Notes: generated by a model from the letters alone, not told the origin. Positions 22,790 through 35,113 are shown, counted from the first letter of the stretch. The stretch is 64,000 bases of DNA from Brachypodium distachyon (GCF_000005505.3 NC_016134.3:4092001-4156000); one strand, 5' to 3'. Translations and numbers: made by a program.

Positions 22790-24427
22790 CTTGGAAAAAA
22801 AAAGTGGCCAAGAATACCCAACTGGATCTAACTTTCAAAATAATCATGAATAGCCCAATAACTCACTTTTTATTGCCCGGTAACTTTCAAGCTCTAAAAA
22901 GGTTTCGAAACACCCCGAGTAAGTATAGTTTTCACATCAATAACTAATAGTGAATATGTCTGGTAACTCGCACGGTTATGGTTGGTAACTCCTGAGCTTG
23001 AAAAAAAGTCATCGAAACATATCTAATCGGGATCTTGTTTCGAAGCCCTCGCCGATACGAAGTCAACTGTGGAAACGGATTATAAATCAAGTACACGGTT
23101 TGATCTAGACAAGTTTTTAAATTTTCTAGAACATTTTAAATGCACGTGCGTGTTGATGCTACAGCCCCCTTCTCACTTCTATTTGCATGCACGGATGCAA
23201 CCAGTGGTTCGTTCCACACGGACATGGAAAAAAGCAAGAGGTGGGGGGTGCCGCACGATCGGGTTTGTGAAATGGATCGGGGGGAATATTGGCAGGAAGC
23301 GTGCGGTGGCTATGGTAACTGCCACACACGGCTGTTATATAGTCCAGTCCATGTGGATTTATGGTACGGTATATGCATGGTTCATCTAGGGCAGATCGAT
23401 GAACACATTTGTCTTTTTTTGTGTACCTCACATGTTAAATTATTTTTAGTGAAATTTTAAATACATGTAGTCTACATGCATATGTACATAATTTTTTGGA
23501 ACTTTTAAATACTACTTTTGAATTTCTAAAATTACGGGTCCCATGGAGCCTGATCCCCAAACGTCCCCTTTCATCAAATCAATCCTATATTCTTCATCTC
23601 TCGGCAAAGCCTGCATCTGGGAGGCACCCATGAATAACATTTGAAAGCAATGATTTTAGGCCTTCCATAACAAAAGAACTAGTGCAAACTAGAAAATGTG
23701 GGTCCTAGAAAAAAGCAATTCCCTTGCCTCACCCAAACCAACCATATGAGCTGCTTTTTCTCCAATTCCATCCTATTTTTCCTCTTTCTTTACTCCCTTG
23801 GACCGGTTCATGTACATGGACCGACCCATGAAATTGTTTTGTTTTCTCCACATGCACATTGTGATGTGTCATTCACATGAGTGAAGTTTACATCGTAATA
23901 AACCATATTGTGGAGAAGGCTTTAGAGGCTCACAAGCGGGTCATGTGATTGCCTTAGCTTTTTAAAGTTTAAGACTAATGTTTGTTTTATAGGTGGCATG
24001 TACATTTATCTTCGTGACAAAGGAGATTGAAAGAAAAAAGAATAATAGTGTATCATCTTTGTACATAGATAGATGATTAATATTTTCAGGGTTAATTTGA
24101 CATATGTCGCTGCAATTCCTACGTATTCGGAAAATGCCACTACAATAGGTTGAAAGATGTCATTGGAGTGGCTTTTTTCAAAAAATGAGAATTGGGGTGG
24201 CACTAATTGAATTCGCAAGAACTACAATCGCACATATCAAATTAGCCTTTCTTTTAATCGCTAATCTAAACATTAATTGTATAATGTTATTTTTCTCTAT
24301 TGCATGGGATATCTTTCTTTAGCCATTTGTTTTTATTTAATTCTAATCATGACATTAAATAAGAAGGATAAATTGCAAGATAAGCATTTATCTAGATGAC
24401 GTGGAGATCACTTGAGAAAACATCCTA
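22790..24427. other. Intergenic repetitive DNA upstream of CSLD4
   Basis: Open frames near 23069-23460 overlap one another on both strands and show no domain. The stretch ggtaactttcaagctc... and related ggtaactc motifs suggest a degenerate transposon, but no ends were found. Confidence 0.4.
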
Positions 24428-24880
24428 CATTAATTGCAAGATAAATGATATGAAAAGGACAATCCATTTGCATAGCAAAATGTTATTGTCTCATTACATT
24501 AATATGAACATTAATTGCTAGACAGGTGACATCAAAAGACAACCCATTACAGAAATTTTTCAGTATCGCATAACATTAACACATCATTACTTGCTAGGTT
24601 AGTGAGATCAAAAGATAAATCATGATTTGGCAAATTGTTATTGCCTTATCCGAGCGACGTCTCTAATGATAGAGAAGCGCTTATCCGTCATCGATAAGTT
24701 TTCTAGTTTTATCATAACATTACTAGGGTAAACATTAATTACTAGATATGTGACATCCATGGATAAACCCATTGTGTAGCAAATCGTTATTGTCTCATAG
24801 CAATAATACAAGTATTACCACTAGACAAGTGACATAAGAAACAACCATCGTATAGCAAATTGTTATTGTATTACTACCCG
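24428..24880. repeat. Degenerate ~82-bp tandem repeat
   Basis: At least five diverged units start near 24428, 24512, 24592, 24733 and 24813. Each has the order (c)attaattgctagaca.gtgacat, then aa.gacaaccc, then a tagcaaa(t)tgttattgtctcat block. The spacing is 80-84 bp except for one gap of 141. Confidence 0.6.
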
Positions 24881-25410
24881 AGATGCCCTTGTCGACCCAA
24901 GCCACTATTCGGTTGGGCCCACACGACCGTGCAAGCTTCTTCTCGTAACGACTAGCACATCCTATTGGAGATGCTCTAACACACAACCGCTCGAAGCGGC
25001 CATACTCAAAAGTTGTACACATGTGCAGTGTATGCAATGATACATACAAAGATTGACCCCATCTCGGGTAATCCTCCACTTAATCATCACTTCATCACTG
25101 AAAAGCTAATCTACTATAGACAAGACAAAAGAAACCAAAAAATAAAATAAAAATCCCAAACACTTTCAACCGGACATCACTGCACTACATCAGCGCTGAC
25201 AGTGCACTCCCAGCCAAACAACGGCTAGCTCTCTCTCCCCCCGCCCCCCCCCCGCTCTGTCGAAATCAAACCCCAGCCGTCCGATCGGGCATCCCACGGC
25301 CAAATCGCACCGACCGTTGTAAACATTCGAAACGCTCGCACGTCAGAAGCCGACCGTTGGGCTCTCGCCGGTTTCGAAAAGGGAGCGAGGGGGAAATGAA
25401 ATTGAATGGG

Positions 25411-25418
25411 GATAAATA
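25411..25418 (+). promoter_or_regulatory. Possible TATA box of CSLD4
   Basis: GATAAATA lies about 255 bases upstream of the start codon, in front of a GC- and CT-rich leader. It is a weak match. Confidence 0.3.
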
Positions 25419-25670
25419 ACTCGGCGCCGGCGACAGCCTCTGCCACAGCTCAGAATCCTCCCCTCGGTCCCCGAGCCCCCACAATCGATTGCTCAATCTT
25501 CGAGCTGAGCTCTTGTGATTGAGATCTCGCTATAATTTCCAGCTCGGCCCGCCGCGAGCAGCCTTTCCGTTCCTTCTGTTCTGCTTGGCTTTCTTGCTTG
25601 AGCTGAGCTTTGCTTCTTCGTTTCTGAGCTGAGCTGATTTGGAGCTTTGAGCTGGTTTGGTGGTGGTGGG

Positions 25671-28600
25671 ATGTCGCGGCGGCTGTCGTTGCCGGCGGCT
25701 TCGCCGGTGACGGTGACGTTGTCGCCGGGCCGTGGTGGCGGGGGGAGCCCCGGTGATGGGGTGGTGAGGAGGGGGTCCGCGCTCACGAGCCCCGTGCCCA
25801 GACACTCCATTGGATCATCGTCTTCCACGGCGACGTTGCAGGTCTCGCCGGTGCGCCGGAGCGGGGGCAGCCGGTACCTGGGCGCGTCGAGGGATGCCGA
25901 CGCGAGCGCCGAGTTCGTGCACTACACCGTGCACATCCCGCCGACGCCGGACAGGAACGCGGCGTCAACGGACGCGCCGCCGCCGCCCGTCGCCGCGTCC
26001 GAAGAGGACCGGCCGCAGAGGAGCCACGTGTCCGCCACCATCTTCACCGGCGGGCTCAACTGCGCGACGCGCGGCCACGTGCTCAGCAGCTCCGTCGACG
26101 GCGGCGGCGCTCGCCCGGCCGCGTCCTTGAACATGTGCTGCAAGATGCGCGGCTGCGACATGCCGGCGTTCCTCGACGCCGGGCGCCCGCCCTGCGACTG
26201 CGGGTTCATGATCTGCCAGGAGTGCTACATGGATTGCCTCGCCGCCGCCGCCGGTAACGGCAACTGCCCCGGCTGCAAGGAGGCCTACTCCGCCGGCAGC
26301 GACACCGACGACGCCGACTCTGCTGACGAGGACGAGGACGTGTCCTCGTCCGAGGAGAGGGACCAGATGCCCATGACGTCCATGGCGAAGCAGCGCTTCT
26401 CCATGGTGCACTCCATCAAGATGCCCACGCCCAGCGGCAACGGCAAGCCGGGCGAGTTCGACCACGCCCGCTGGCTCTTCGAGACCAAGGGCACCTACGG
26501 CTACGGCAACGCTCTCTGGCCCAAGAACAACGGCCATGGCGCCGCCGCCGCCGGTGCCACCAGCGGCTTCGTCGGCATCGAGGAGCCGCCCAATTTCGGC
26601 GCCCGCTGCCGCCGCCCCCTGACCAGGAAGACCAGCGTCTCCCAGGCCATCCTCAGCCCTTACAGGTAACCAATTTCTTCTCTGAATCTTTGACTAAAGG
26701 TGAAATGATTTTTGTATTGACGGCTTCATCTTCTTCCTCTGCTCCGGTGACTGTAGGATGCTGATCGCGATCCGGCTGGTGGCGTTGGGCTTCTTCCTGG
26801 CGTGGCGGATCCGGCACCCGAACCCGGAGGCGATGTGGCTGTGGGCGCTGTCCGTGACGTGCGAGGTCTGGTTCGCGCTCTCATGGCTGCTCGACAGCCT
26901 CCCCAAGCTCTGCCCCGTGACCCGCGCCTGCGACCTCGCCGTGCTCGCCGACCGCTTCGAGTCCCCCAACGCCCGCAACCCCAAGGGCCGCTCCGACCTG
27001 CCAGGGATCGACGTCTTCGTCTCCACCGCCGACCCGGACAAGGAGCCCCCCCTCGTCACCGCCAACACCGTGCTCTCCATCCTCGCCGCCGACTACCCCG
27101 TCGAGAAGCTCGCCTGCTACGTCTCCGACGACGGCGGCGCTCTGCTCTCCTTCGAGGCGCTCGCCGAGACCGCCAGCTTCGCGCGCGTCTGGGTGCCCTT
27201 CTGCCGGAAGCACGGCGTCGAGCCGCGCTCGCCTGAGGCCTACTTCGGGCAGAAGCGGGATTTTCTGAAGAACAAGGTGCGGCTGGACTTTGTCCGCGAG
27301 AGGAGGAAGGTCAAGAGGGAGTACGACGAGTTCAAGGTGAGGGTCAACTCGCTCCCAGAGGCCATCCGCCGGCGCTCCGACGCCTACAACGCCGGCGAGG
27401 AGCTCCGCGCCAGGAGAAGGCAGCAGGAGGATGCCATGGCCGCCGCCGGCGCCTCGCTGGGCACCACCGTCCGGTTGGAAGAGACCGCGGCCGTGAAGGC
27501 GACGTGGATGTCTGATGGCTCCCAGTGGCCCGGCACCTGGCTCGCCGGCGCCCCCGACCACTCCCGCGGCGACCACGCAGGCATCATCCAGGTGATTTGT
27601 CCAATCCACACATGAATTTCACAAAATTCCTCAATTCGATTCGCAGAATGCTGATGTGTGTTTGAAATTGAAACGCAGGCTATGCTGGCGCCGCCGACGT
27701 CGGAGCCGGTGCTGGGCGGGGAGCCGGGGGAGCTGATCGACACGACGGGGGTGGACATCCGGCTGCCGATGCTCGTCTACGTGTCCAGGGAGAAGCGGCC
27801 GGGGTACGACCACAACAAGAAGGCGGGCGCCATGAACGCGCTGGTCCGGACGAGCGCCATCATGTCCAACGGGCCCTTCATCCTCAACCTGGACTGCGAC
27901 CACTACGTGCACAACTCGGCGGCGCTCCGGGAAGGGATGTGCTTCATGCTGGACCGCGGCGGCGACCGCGTCTGCTACGTGCAGTTCCCGCAGCGCTTCG
28001 AAGGGATCGACCCAAACGACCGCTACGCCAACCACAACCTCGTCTTCTTCGACGTGGCCATGCGCGCCATGGACGGGCTCCAGGGCCCCATGTACGTCGG
28101 CACCGGCTGCGTCTTCCGCCGCACCGCGCTCTACGGCTTCAGCCCGCCGCGCGCCACCGAGCACCATGGCTGGCTCGGCAGGAGGAAGATCAAGCTGTTC
28201 CTCAGGAGGAAGCCCACCATGGGGAAGAAGACGGACAGGGAGAACAACAACGAGCACGAGGTGATGCTGCCGCCGATCGAGGACGACGACCACAACCAGC
28301 TCGGCGACATCGAGTCCTCGGCGCTGATGCCGAAGCGGTTCGGCGGCTCGGCGACGTTCGTGTCGTCGATCCCCGTGGCGGAGTACCAGGGGAGGCTGCT
28401 CCAGGACATGCCCGGCGTGCACCATGGCAGGCCGGCCGGCGCGCTCGCCGTGCCCCGGGAGCCGCTGGACGCGGACACGGTCTCCGAGGCCATCGGCGTG
28501 ATCTCGTGCTTCTACGAGGACAAGACGGAGTGGGGGCGGCGCATCGGGTGGATCTATGGGTCCGTGACGGAGGACGTGGTGACGGGCTACCGGATGCACA

Positions 28601-29484
28601 ACCGCGGGTGGCGCTCCGTGTACTGTGCGGCGACGACGGCTCGCCGGGACGCCTTCCGCGGCACGGCGCCCATCAACCTCACCGACAGGCTCCACCAGGT
28701 GCTCCGCTGGGCCACGGGCTCAGTCGAGATCTTCTTCTCCCGGAACAACGCCATCTTCGCGTCCCCCAGGATGAAGCTCCTGCAGCGGGTCGCCTACTTC
28801 AACGTCGGCATGTACCCGTTCACCTCGGTGTTCCTCCTCGTCTACTGCGTGCTCCCGGCCGTGTCGCTCTTCACCGGCAAGTTCATCGTCAGCCACCTCA
28901 ACGCAACCTTCCTGGTGTTCCTGCTCGTCATCACCATCACGCTCTGCCTGCTGGCGCTGCTGGAGATCAAGTGGTCCGGGATCACGCTGCACGAGTGGTG
29001 GCGCAACGAGCAGTTCTGGGTCATCGGCGGCACCAGCGCACACCCGGCCGCCGTGCTGCAGGGGCTCCTCAAGGTCGTCGCCGGGGTCGACATCTCATTC
29101 ACGCTCACGTCCAAGCCCGGCGGTGCCGACGACGGTGACGACGACTCCTTCGCCGAGCTCTACGAGGTCAGGTGGAGCTTCCTCATGGTGCCGCCCGTGA
29201 CCATCATGATGGTGAACGCCCTGGCCATGGCCGTGGCGACTGCGAGGACGCTGTACAGCGAGTTCCCGCAGTGGAGCAAGCTGCTGGGCGGCGCCTTCTT
29301 CAGCTTCTGGGTGCTCTGCCACCTCTACCCGTTCGCCAAGGGCCTCCTGGGACGCCGGGGGCGCGTGCCGACCATCGTCTTCGTCTGGTCCGGGCTCATC
29401 TGCATGATCCTGTCCCTGCTCTGGGTCTACATCAGCCCGCCCGCCGGCGTCAGGGAGGGCATCGGCGGCTTCAGCTTCCCCTAG
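25671..29484 (+). CDS. CSLD4: Cellulose synthase-like protein D4 (glycosyltransferase family 2)
   Basis: Exons 25671-26665, 26757-27591 and 27679-29484 give 1211 residues, close to the ~1215 of rice CSLD4, with two short introns of 91 and 87 bp. A long low-complexity N-terminus (MSRRLSLPA) leads to a cysteine-rich RING-like domain (C156[10 protein letters not shown] to CPGC). Membrane spans follow from about residue 335. The glycosyltransferase core carries the conserved aspartates: DDG at 456-458, DCD at 682-684, TED at 907-909, and QVLRW at 950-954. About six spans close the protein. CSLD enzymes sit in Golgi or plasma membrane and make beta-1,4-glucan or mannan-type wall polymer. Loss of rice CSLD4 (ND1/NRL1) gives narrow rolled leaves and dwarfing. 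An in-frame extension upstream lacks an ATG, so MSRRLS is the start. All key residues are intact. Confidence 0.97.
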
Positions 29485-29559
29485 TATCAAGTTTATCTGA
29501 ACTGAAGAAGAAGCTCACATGAAGGAGTACTCGCTTCATGGGGTTTTCAGGTGTTGTTA

Positions 29560-30330
29560 GTTAATGATTAAATTACTGTTTGGTGCTGGATTGTTAAGCA
29601 GCTGAGCTCTGCTGCTGCTTTTACCAGGATTTTAAAAGCTTTAGCTATACTATATCTAACTATTGTGACTGTATACTGTGACTGTTGCTACTGTCCTAGT
29701 GTATCATTGTTATTCATCTGTCAATTGAGCAATTTCAGACATGGCAGCAGAAATGCTGAACATTGCAAGTACTATTCATCTGTCAAAAGGAATTTTGCTT
29801 GTTCTAACTGTATACACTGGCTTCTGAATTCATATTAATCTGTCAAATGAGCTAGAAATTTCAGTTGCAAGCAATTCAGGGAAAATGGCATTTTGTATGT
29901 AGGTTTTACCTTTCATGTTATATCAGGCATTATGAACATAATTTTCTGGCAAATTTCAGGCAGTCTGCTGTAGCAGGGGATCTCTTCAGACCCAGTGGCA
30001 TTTTGCATTGCTGTAGTTGTAATTCGATACTGATGTTACTTCTTCTTTTTGCGGGTAAATACTGATGTTACTTTTTTTTTGCGAGAAATAAATACCGATG
30101 TTACTGCATTTGCAGTACATAATTTTCAGGGAATTTTCAATGCTAGAGAAAACTGGGTAGTGTCATTTTGCATTGCTGTAGCCTGTATCGTGAACAACAT
30201 TAGTGAGGAGTGAACTCTACAAGTAATTCAGAAGTAAGAAAATGTTGTTGCGATGTTAGCCTGGATTATGAACTGTGGAGAATTGCTTGTAAATGGAAAA
30301 GGAGCTCAGTAGAAAGAAAATTCAGTGGAG
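29560..30330. repeat. CSLD4 3' flank with modules repeated at 33.3-34.1 kb
   Basis: It contains atggcagcagaaatgctgaa (with cattgcaagta after it), repeated attcatctgtcaa motifs, and a module gcagtctgctgtagcagggg ... ggcattttgcattgctgtag. All of these recur downstream beyond two inserted elements. The CSLD4 3' untranslated region and polyadenylation site should lie in the first few hundred bases. Confidence 0.5.
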
Positions 30331-30379
30331 CTCAGTGGAGAATTTTTTTTTTGGGTACAAATCCGACATTTCAAGGGAG

Positions 30380-31907
30380 CGCAAATCACCCCCGCGTCGC
30401 TCCCGCAGGGGCGACACGGGCGGCGCCCCCATAGCCGCAGCTCCCGGCTTTCCTCCCTCACCGCTGCCGGTGGTCGCCGCCGGGCAAAGCCCGTGCGGCT
30501 GACGGTGGCGGCGGGGCCTTCTCGTGGCGTTCTTCTCCGGAACAGCGGGTGCTGCGCCGGGAGCTTCAGAGGCGGCTGCGCCGGTTCCTCGGCCGCAGGA
30601 CTAGATCCGGCGGTGGCATGGCCGGATCCGTGGACGGCGGGTCCGGATCCGGTGTGGGGGCGGCGGGCCGTGGAGGTTCGTGCCCGCGTGGTGCCACCGG
30701 TCTTGGGGGCGCGTCTGCCGTGCGGCGGCGGCTTCCTGTAGGCTACTGCTGCGGGAGGTGGCTGGGGTGGCCGGCGTGCGGGGCCCGCGGCAGGGCGGCG
30801 GCCGCCGGTGCTCTCTGGCGGCGGGGCTTGTGTGTGTGAGCCGGGGCGGTGGCTCCGGTTGTGGGACGGCGGCGCCCCTGCCGGCGCGGTCTCCGGTAGG
30901 CGGAGGCGGTGGCGGGATCCGGTGCTGGTGGGTGTGCGGAGCGTTGGTGGCCAGGTGTGTCGGCGAGTTCTGCAGCTGGGGGCCGGTGCAGGGCGGGATC
31001 TGGCCGTGGTGTGCTGGTGGCCGGTGGAGTTGGGTCCGGCGATGGCCGGACTGAGGTGTGCGCCGCTCGTGCTGCGGGGCTGCTTTGTCGGCGGCCTGGC
31101 CTGCCTTGATTGGCGGACGGCGGGGATTTTTGGGAGGCGTCCTTGATTGCTGATCTGGAGCAGTCGGTGCATCCCCCTGCCCTCGCGTGAGGCTTCAGCG
31201 CGCATGCTTCTGGCCGGCGTGGCTGTGGCAGTGGATGCCGGGACGGCGGTCCCGGGAAGTGGCCAAGGCAGTCTTTGCAGTGGATTTGGCGTGTGGGCGC
31301 GTTTTTTTGCGAAGCCTTGCTTTGGCAGAGGAAGGATGTCGAGGCGACGGCCTCGGAAGGGGGTAAAGGTGGTTTACTGCGCGGGGCGTGGTTGGGTATC
31401 GGACGCCGGAGCGGCGGCTTCGGGATGCTTCGGTCCTCGGATGGTCAGACGAGAAGAGATTTGCAGGGCTCTTGAGGCATGCCTCGCCTCCACCTTTGTC
31501 GGATCGGCCCAATTCTGCTCCTCTCATAGCACAATTGGTTTCTCTCCCCTACAGAGGGCGGTAGTGTGTGCAGTTGGATGGTGGTGCACTGGCAAAGGTT
31601 CATCGTGCTCCTTCGGAGCCTGTCAAGGCCCTTCAGCCCCTTTCTGGTGGGTCATGCCGGATCTGGCTTGCTAGTTGGGGTGTGTGATGTGGTTGCTCGA
31701 TGTGGCGGGGATCTTCTTCAGCTACTTCCTTTCGTTTGTTGGAGTGTAGGTGGTGCGTTTTTCTTGTCGTCTCGGTCTCTGTCGACCGTTGGCGGCTTCG
31801 TCCTCTTTGTATCTGGTTTTTGCCCGGTTTTTCCTAATTAATTGGGCAACTCTTTCTCATATAATGCAATGCAGCTCCTGCCCCTTTTGAGGTGTCCTAA
31901 AAAAAAA
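30380..31907 (+). mobile_element. Poly-A-tailed non-LTR retroelement without intact genes
   Basis: A sharply GC-rich block starts near 30380 (gcgacacgggcggcgccccc) and ends in a short AT-rich tail with gcaatgcagctcctgcccct, then TGAGGTGTCCT and nine A. A GC-rich 5' leader followed by a poly-A 3' end is what grass LINE leaders and non-autonomous derivatives look like. The arginine/proline-rich open frames on both strands are composition artefacts. No reverse transcriptase is present. I could not establish a target-site duplication, so the left edge is approximate. Confidence 0.5.
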
Positions 31908-32420
31908 TTCATGCTAGGAAGCAGCTCCTCTGCCGTGCCGGTGGCTGTCAGTTGGGGCTGGATCCACGTGTCAGCCACCACAACGTAAGGCACCGTACGG
32001 CAAGCGATCTGTCTCCTTCATGTTAATATTGCCGTCTAATTGAGTCTGTTATCTTTGTCATGTTCAATGAACATCAAGACTATTTTGGATTCGGTGGTGT
32101 TGGATTCCCGGGCGAACATTGGAAAATCAAGAGCTTGTCGATATATTCAACACAAAACCAAACTATATCTTCTTCATTAATCGTTGAAGCAAATCATACA
32201 AGAATTACAATCTTAAAACAGGGATTACAAGCTCATATAAATTAGTACTTAAGATTACAGCTTTATTCTTCTCATGAACTCGACCACAGAGCACAGAAGA
32301 TCTTGTAGCGTGGTCAGATTATTCCGTGCAGCACTAATGCTGGATGTTGTGACTAATTCAGAACCCAGCATTTTGTAGTATTGCTGTGGGTATGTTTAAA
32401 AAAAAAACAGTATTGCTGTG

Positions 32421-33276
32421 GGCAAAGGCGGAGCCAGCGTTCCGGCAAAGCCTGGGCACATGACAAGCTAAACCAACATGTTACAGTTTACCAATCGCAA
32501 CGTCCCTCTATCCCATATTATTAGGGTCTGTTTGTTTGGCTCCGAAGAGCTGCTCCAACAGCTTCTAAGCACTAGAAGCTGGAGGCCAAACATGATATTA
32601 AATCACTTAAAGTCGTTTAAAAATAGACGTATGTATATACTAAAATACGTCAAGAAACATGTAATATTTCAACACTTAATATGGAACGGAGGGAGTATTT
32701 AAATATAAGTGGTAATGTCGACATTTGTCAAATAAAATTCCACGGACAATATGTCAATTAGATTATATTAGTATCTGTACATGGATAAACGCAAAATCCG
32801 ATTAAAAAAAGCCACTAGCTAATAAGCGACCATCAATTTACAAGTCACAACAAAAGTCCAATATTTTGGTTTGAGAAAGGGTTTTGGGAGAGGAAAAGCC
32901 AGTCGGAGCTCTCGTGGAAAGGAACAGAAAGGGTTCAGGACTCGAGGCAGATCGATTGATTCGATGCGCGTCAGCCTAAGTCTCGCTCGAACGGGCTGAG
33001 TAGAGACCAATCCAAGCCCAAGCGAACATAGTGGGGTGGACCTACCTAATTACCAAGCCCAGGAGAAAAACAACTAGGCCCAGCCGGCCTGAGAGGAAAT
33101 TAAGAAGAGAAAAACGGTTTGAGCCCAAAAAAAACCGGATCGACTCTTCGTTCTTAGGGGCACGATCCGTTCCTGACCAGTCGATCCGCGGTTCGAGCTC
33201 ACCGGAGCTCCGGCAGCCGGCGCCGGGGCAGCCCGGGCACGTGCCCTAGGTGCCCCCACGGTGGCTCCGCCCATGG
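32421..33276. mobile_element. Terminal-inverted-repeat DNA element
   Basis: The left end reads gggcaaaggcggagccagcg and the right end ggtggctccgcccatgg, imperfect inverses about 850 bp apart. It interrupts a 'gtattgctgtg / gctgtaggta' host repeat. There is no transposase reading frame, so it is non-autonomous. The superfamily is uncertain. A Stowaway MITE is nested inside. Confidence 0.45.
32504..32695. mobile_element. Stowaway-type MITE, nested and enlarged
   Basis: Ends ccctctatcccatatta and an inverse aatatggaacggagggag enclose about 190 bp. That is longer than the 110-117 bp of its relatives here because of an inserted gggtctgtttgtttggctcc block, possibly a second MITE. Confidence 0.6.
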
Positions 33277-33296
33277 CTGTAGGTAGGATCATCAGA

Positions 33297-34060
33297 CTGT
33301 ACACTGTGACTGGTTTTACCTATCATGATATTCATGTCGAAATGGGATACAAAATATCATGCAGTGCACTGCAGCAGGGGGATCTTGTAGCATAGGAGGT
33401 AATTCAGAGCCAGTGGAATTTGCATTGCTGTATCCTGGAGGTAGGAACAATGGATCATCCTGAACAACCTTCAGATATGGCAACAGAAATGCTGAACATT
33501 GCAAGTAATATCTACCAACGGCAATTTGCTTGCTGTAGCTGTAATTTGTCACTGTATACTTCGTCTGGTGCTAGTTACAGGTTACAGCCAAAATAGAGAA
33601 AATTGGGTAGAAAAGTTTCAGGCAATTTAGGGCAGGTGGCATTTTTGCATTGCTGTAGTCTGTATCATTGTGAACTACTTTTGTTCACCTAACTAATCTG
33701 AATCTGTGATGGACCAATTTTTCATTTGTATGCGTTTCCATAGGATCATTGGAACGCACATAGAAACAGAAAGGCATTTTTATTTGATTTAAAACGCTGA
33801 TACGGCCGATGACCGTGATAGGAAATCTCTGTTAATTCAGCTAGGAAAGTCACCTTGTGATGAGAAAATCCATGTTAAATATATCGTGACTGGTGTAATG
33901 TCATAATACTGTTGTTATTCAATCTGTCAGATGAGCTAGACATTGCAAGTCATTCGGAGGCAGTGCACTGCAGCAGGGGGGGTCTTGTCACATTGGAGGT
34001 AATTCAGAGCCAGTTGCATTTCGGATTGCAGTACCCTGTAGGCAAGGATCATTGTCATGG
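33297..34060. repeat. Duplicated modules from the CSLD4 3' flank
   Basis: Two copies of gcagtgcactgcagcagggg ... aattcagagccagt (about 33360 and 33960) and one of ggcaacagaaatgctgaaca (33479) match sequence at 29.7-30.0 kb. Each is followed by gcattgctgta-type sequence. Confidence 0.6.
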
Positions 34061-34511
34061 AGAACGCATCTCAGCTAGAAAATTCACCCCGCGATGTTCA
34101 GAAAACAAATAATTGAGTTGGTCCGAATTTTGCAGACTGTATTTTCCTTACAGCAAACAGATAATTTCCTTGGCCTGAATGTTGAAGACTGTAATACAGT
34201 AACTAATAAGAACGCTGACAGAAGGCCAGCGTTTCGCTAACAGGATTTGCCGTTTGGCTAACAGTTATGATTATCTGAACCTGTGATAGGCAATTTCTCA
34301 TACATTCATCACAAAACCAAATTACAATCATATTCAAACTTTATTACAAGCTCAGGATTACACACTCAAAACAGGGATATTACACACTCGCATGTACCTT
34401 GCTCTGATTATTTCACCAAAAACATTTACTCAACCGTAACATAACAGGTTGATTTATTCCACTCCTCTTCACAACTTACTCTCTGTTGGCTCAATTTAGG
34501 CGTTGCACGTA

Positions 34512-35021
34512 CTACTCTTCAGGGTGTGCGACGAGGTAGGCCTCGACCTTCTTGAGCAACCCAAGATACCCAGAAGCCAGGCTAGCCTGATCCTCCGCCG
34601 ACAGCGCGCCGCCGCCATCGATCCTCTCATACTCCACCGTGAGCTTGGCCACGCATCCGGCATCAGCGGCATCCTCGACGAGCCTCACCTCGGCCACCTG
34701 CGACTTGAGCAGCCCGCTGACCCGGCCGCCCTCGAGCACCTCCGTCCGGATCGCCATGGCGGCCGCGTCGCGGGACACCACGCGGCTCTTCATCGTGGCC
34801 GCCCCACCGAAGCCCGCCGCCACGGCCGGGCTCAGCGTCATGGTGGTCACGCTCCCCGGCCCGCCGTCGCCGTTGACGTCCACGGCGTCGATGAAGCCCG
34901 CGCAGGCCTTGCGGAGCGCCGAGTGGCCGTCGGCGCCGGCGCCGGAGAAGGCCACCTTCCACACTCGCTCTGCTGACACGGACAGCGGGCAGTCCTCCGT
35001 CATCACGCAGCCGGACACCAT
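34512..35021 (-). CDS. PR10 / Bet v 1-family protein
   Basis: One uninterrupted frame of 169 residues. It opens MVSGCVMTEDCPLSVSAERV. The glycine-rich loop of the Bet v 1 fold is visible as G51-D-G-G-P-G56, and the C-terminal helix is GYLGLLKKVEAYLVAHPEE. PR10 proteins are small cytosolic proteins with a hydrophobic cavity that binds cytokinins, flavonoids or other ligands; many are induced by pathogens, jasmonate or drought, and some have RNase activity in vitro. Many relatives carry one intron near codon 60; none is present here. It lies about 5 kb downstream of CSLD4 on the opposite strand. From memory, rice keeps a PR10 cluster (including PBZ1 and RSOsPR10) next to CSLD4. A TATA box stands at the expected distance. 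Confidence 0.93.
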   Translation of the reverse strand: MVSGCVMTEDCPLSVSAERVWKVAFSGAGADGHSALRKACAGFIDAVDVNGDGGPGSVTTMTLSPAVAAGFGGAATMKSRVVSRDAAAMAIRTEVLEGGRVSGLLKSQVAEVRLVEDAADAGCVAKLTVEYERIDGGGALSAEDQASLASGYLGLLKKVEAYLVAHPEE

Positions 35022-35113
35022 CTTGATTCTCGGTCAGTCAGTCGGTAGCTCACTGATGCTTGGTTGATTAGTGCTGATGGCTGATGAGAGCAATGCAAAG
35101 CAGGGGGCCTTCA

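Noticed and set aside
25647..25670. Eight-residue in-frame N-terminal extension of CSLD4
   Set aside because: It would begin at TTG. The first ATG in frame gives MSRRLSLPA, the family start.
27631..29138. Long open frames on the minus strand and in a second plus frame across CSLD4
   Set aside because: They are arginine/proline-rich shadows caused by high GC at third positions of the real CSLD4 frame; none has a domain.
30306..31205. 299-codon minus-strand proline-rich frame and several plus-strand frames
   Set aside because: Composition artefacts inside a GC-rich non-LTR element; no reverse transcriptase or other domain.
34503..35067. Plus-strand frames opposite the PR10 gene
   Set aside because: Mirror frames of a GC-rich coding sequence; the minus-strand frame has the Bet v 1 features and its own TATA box.
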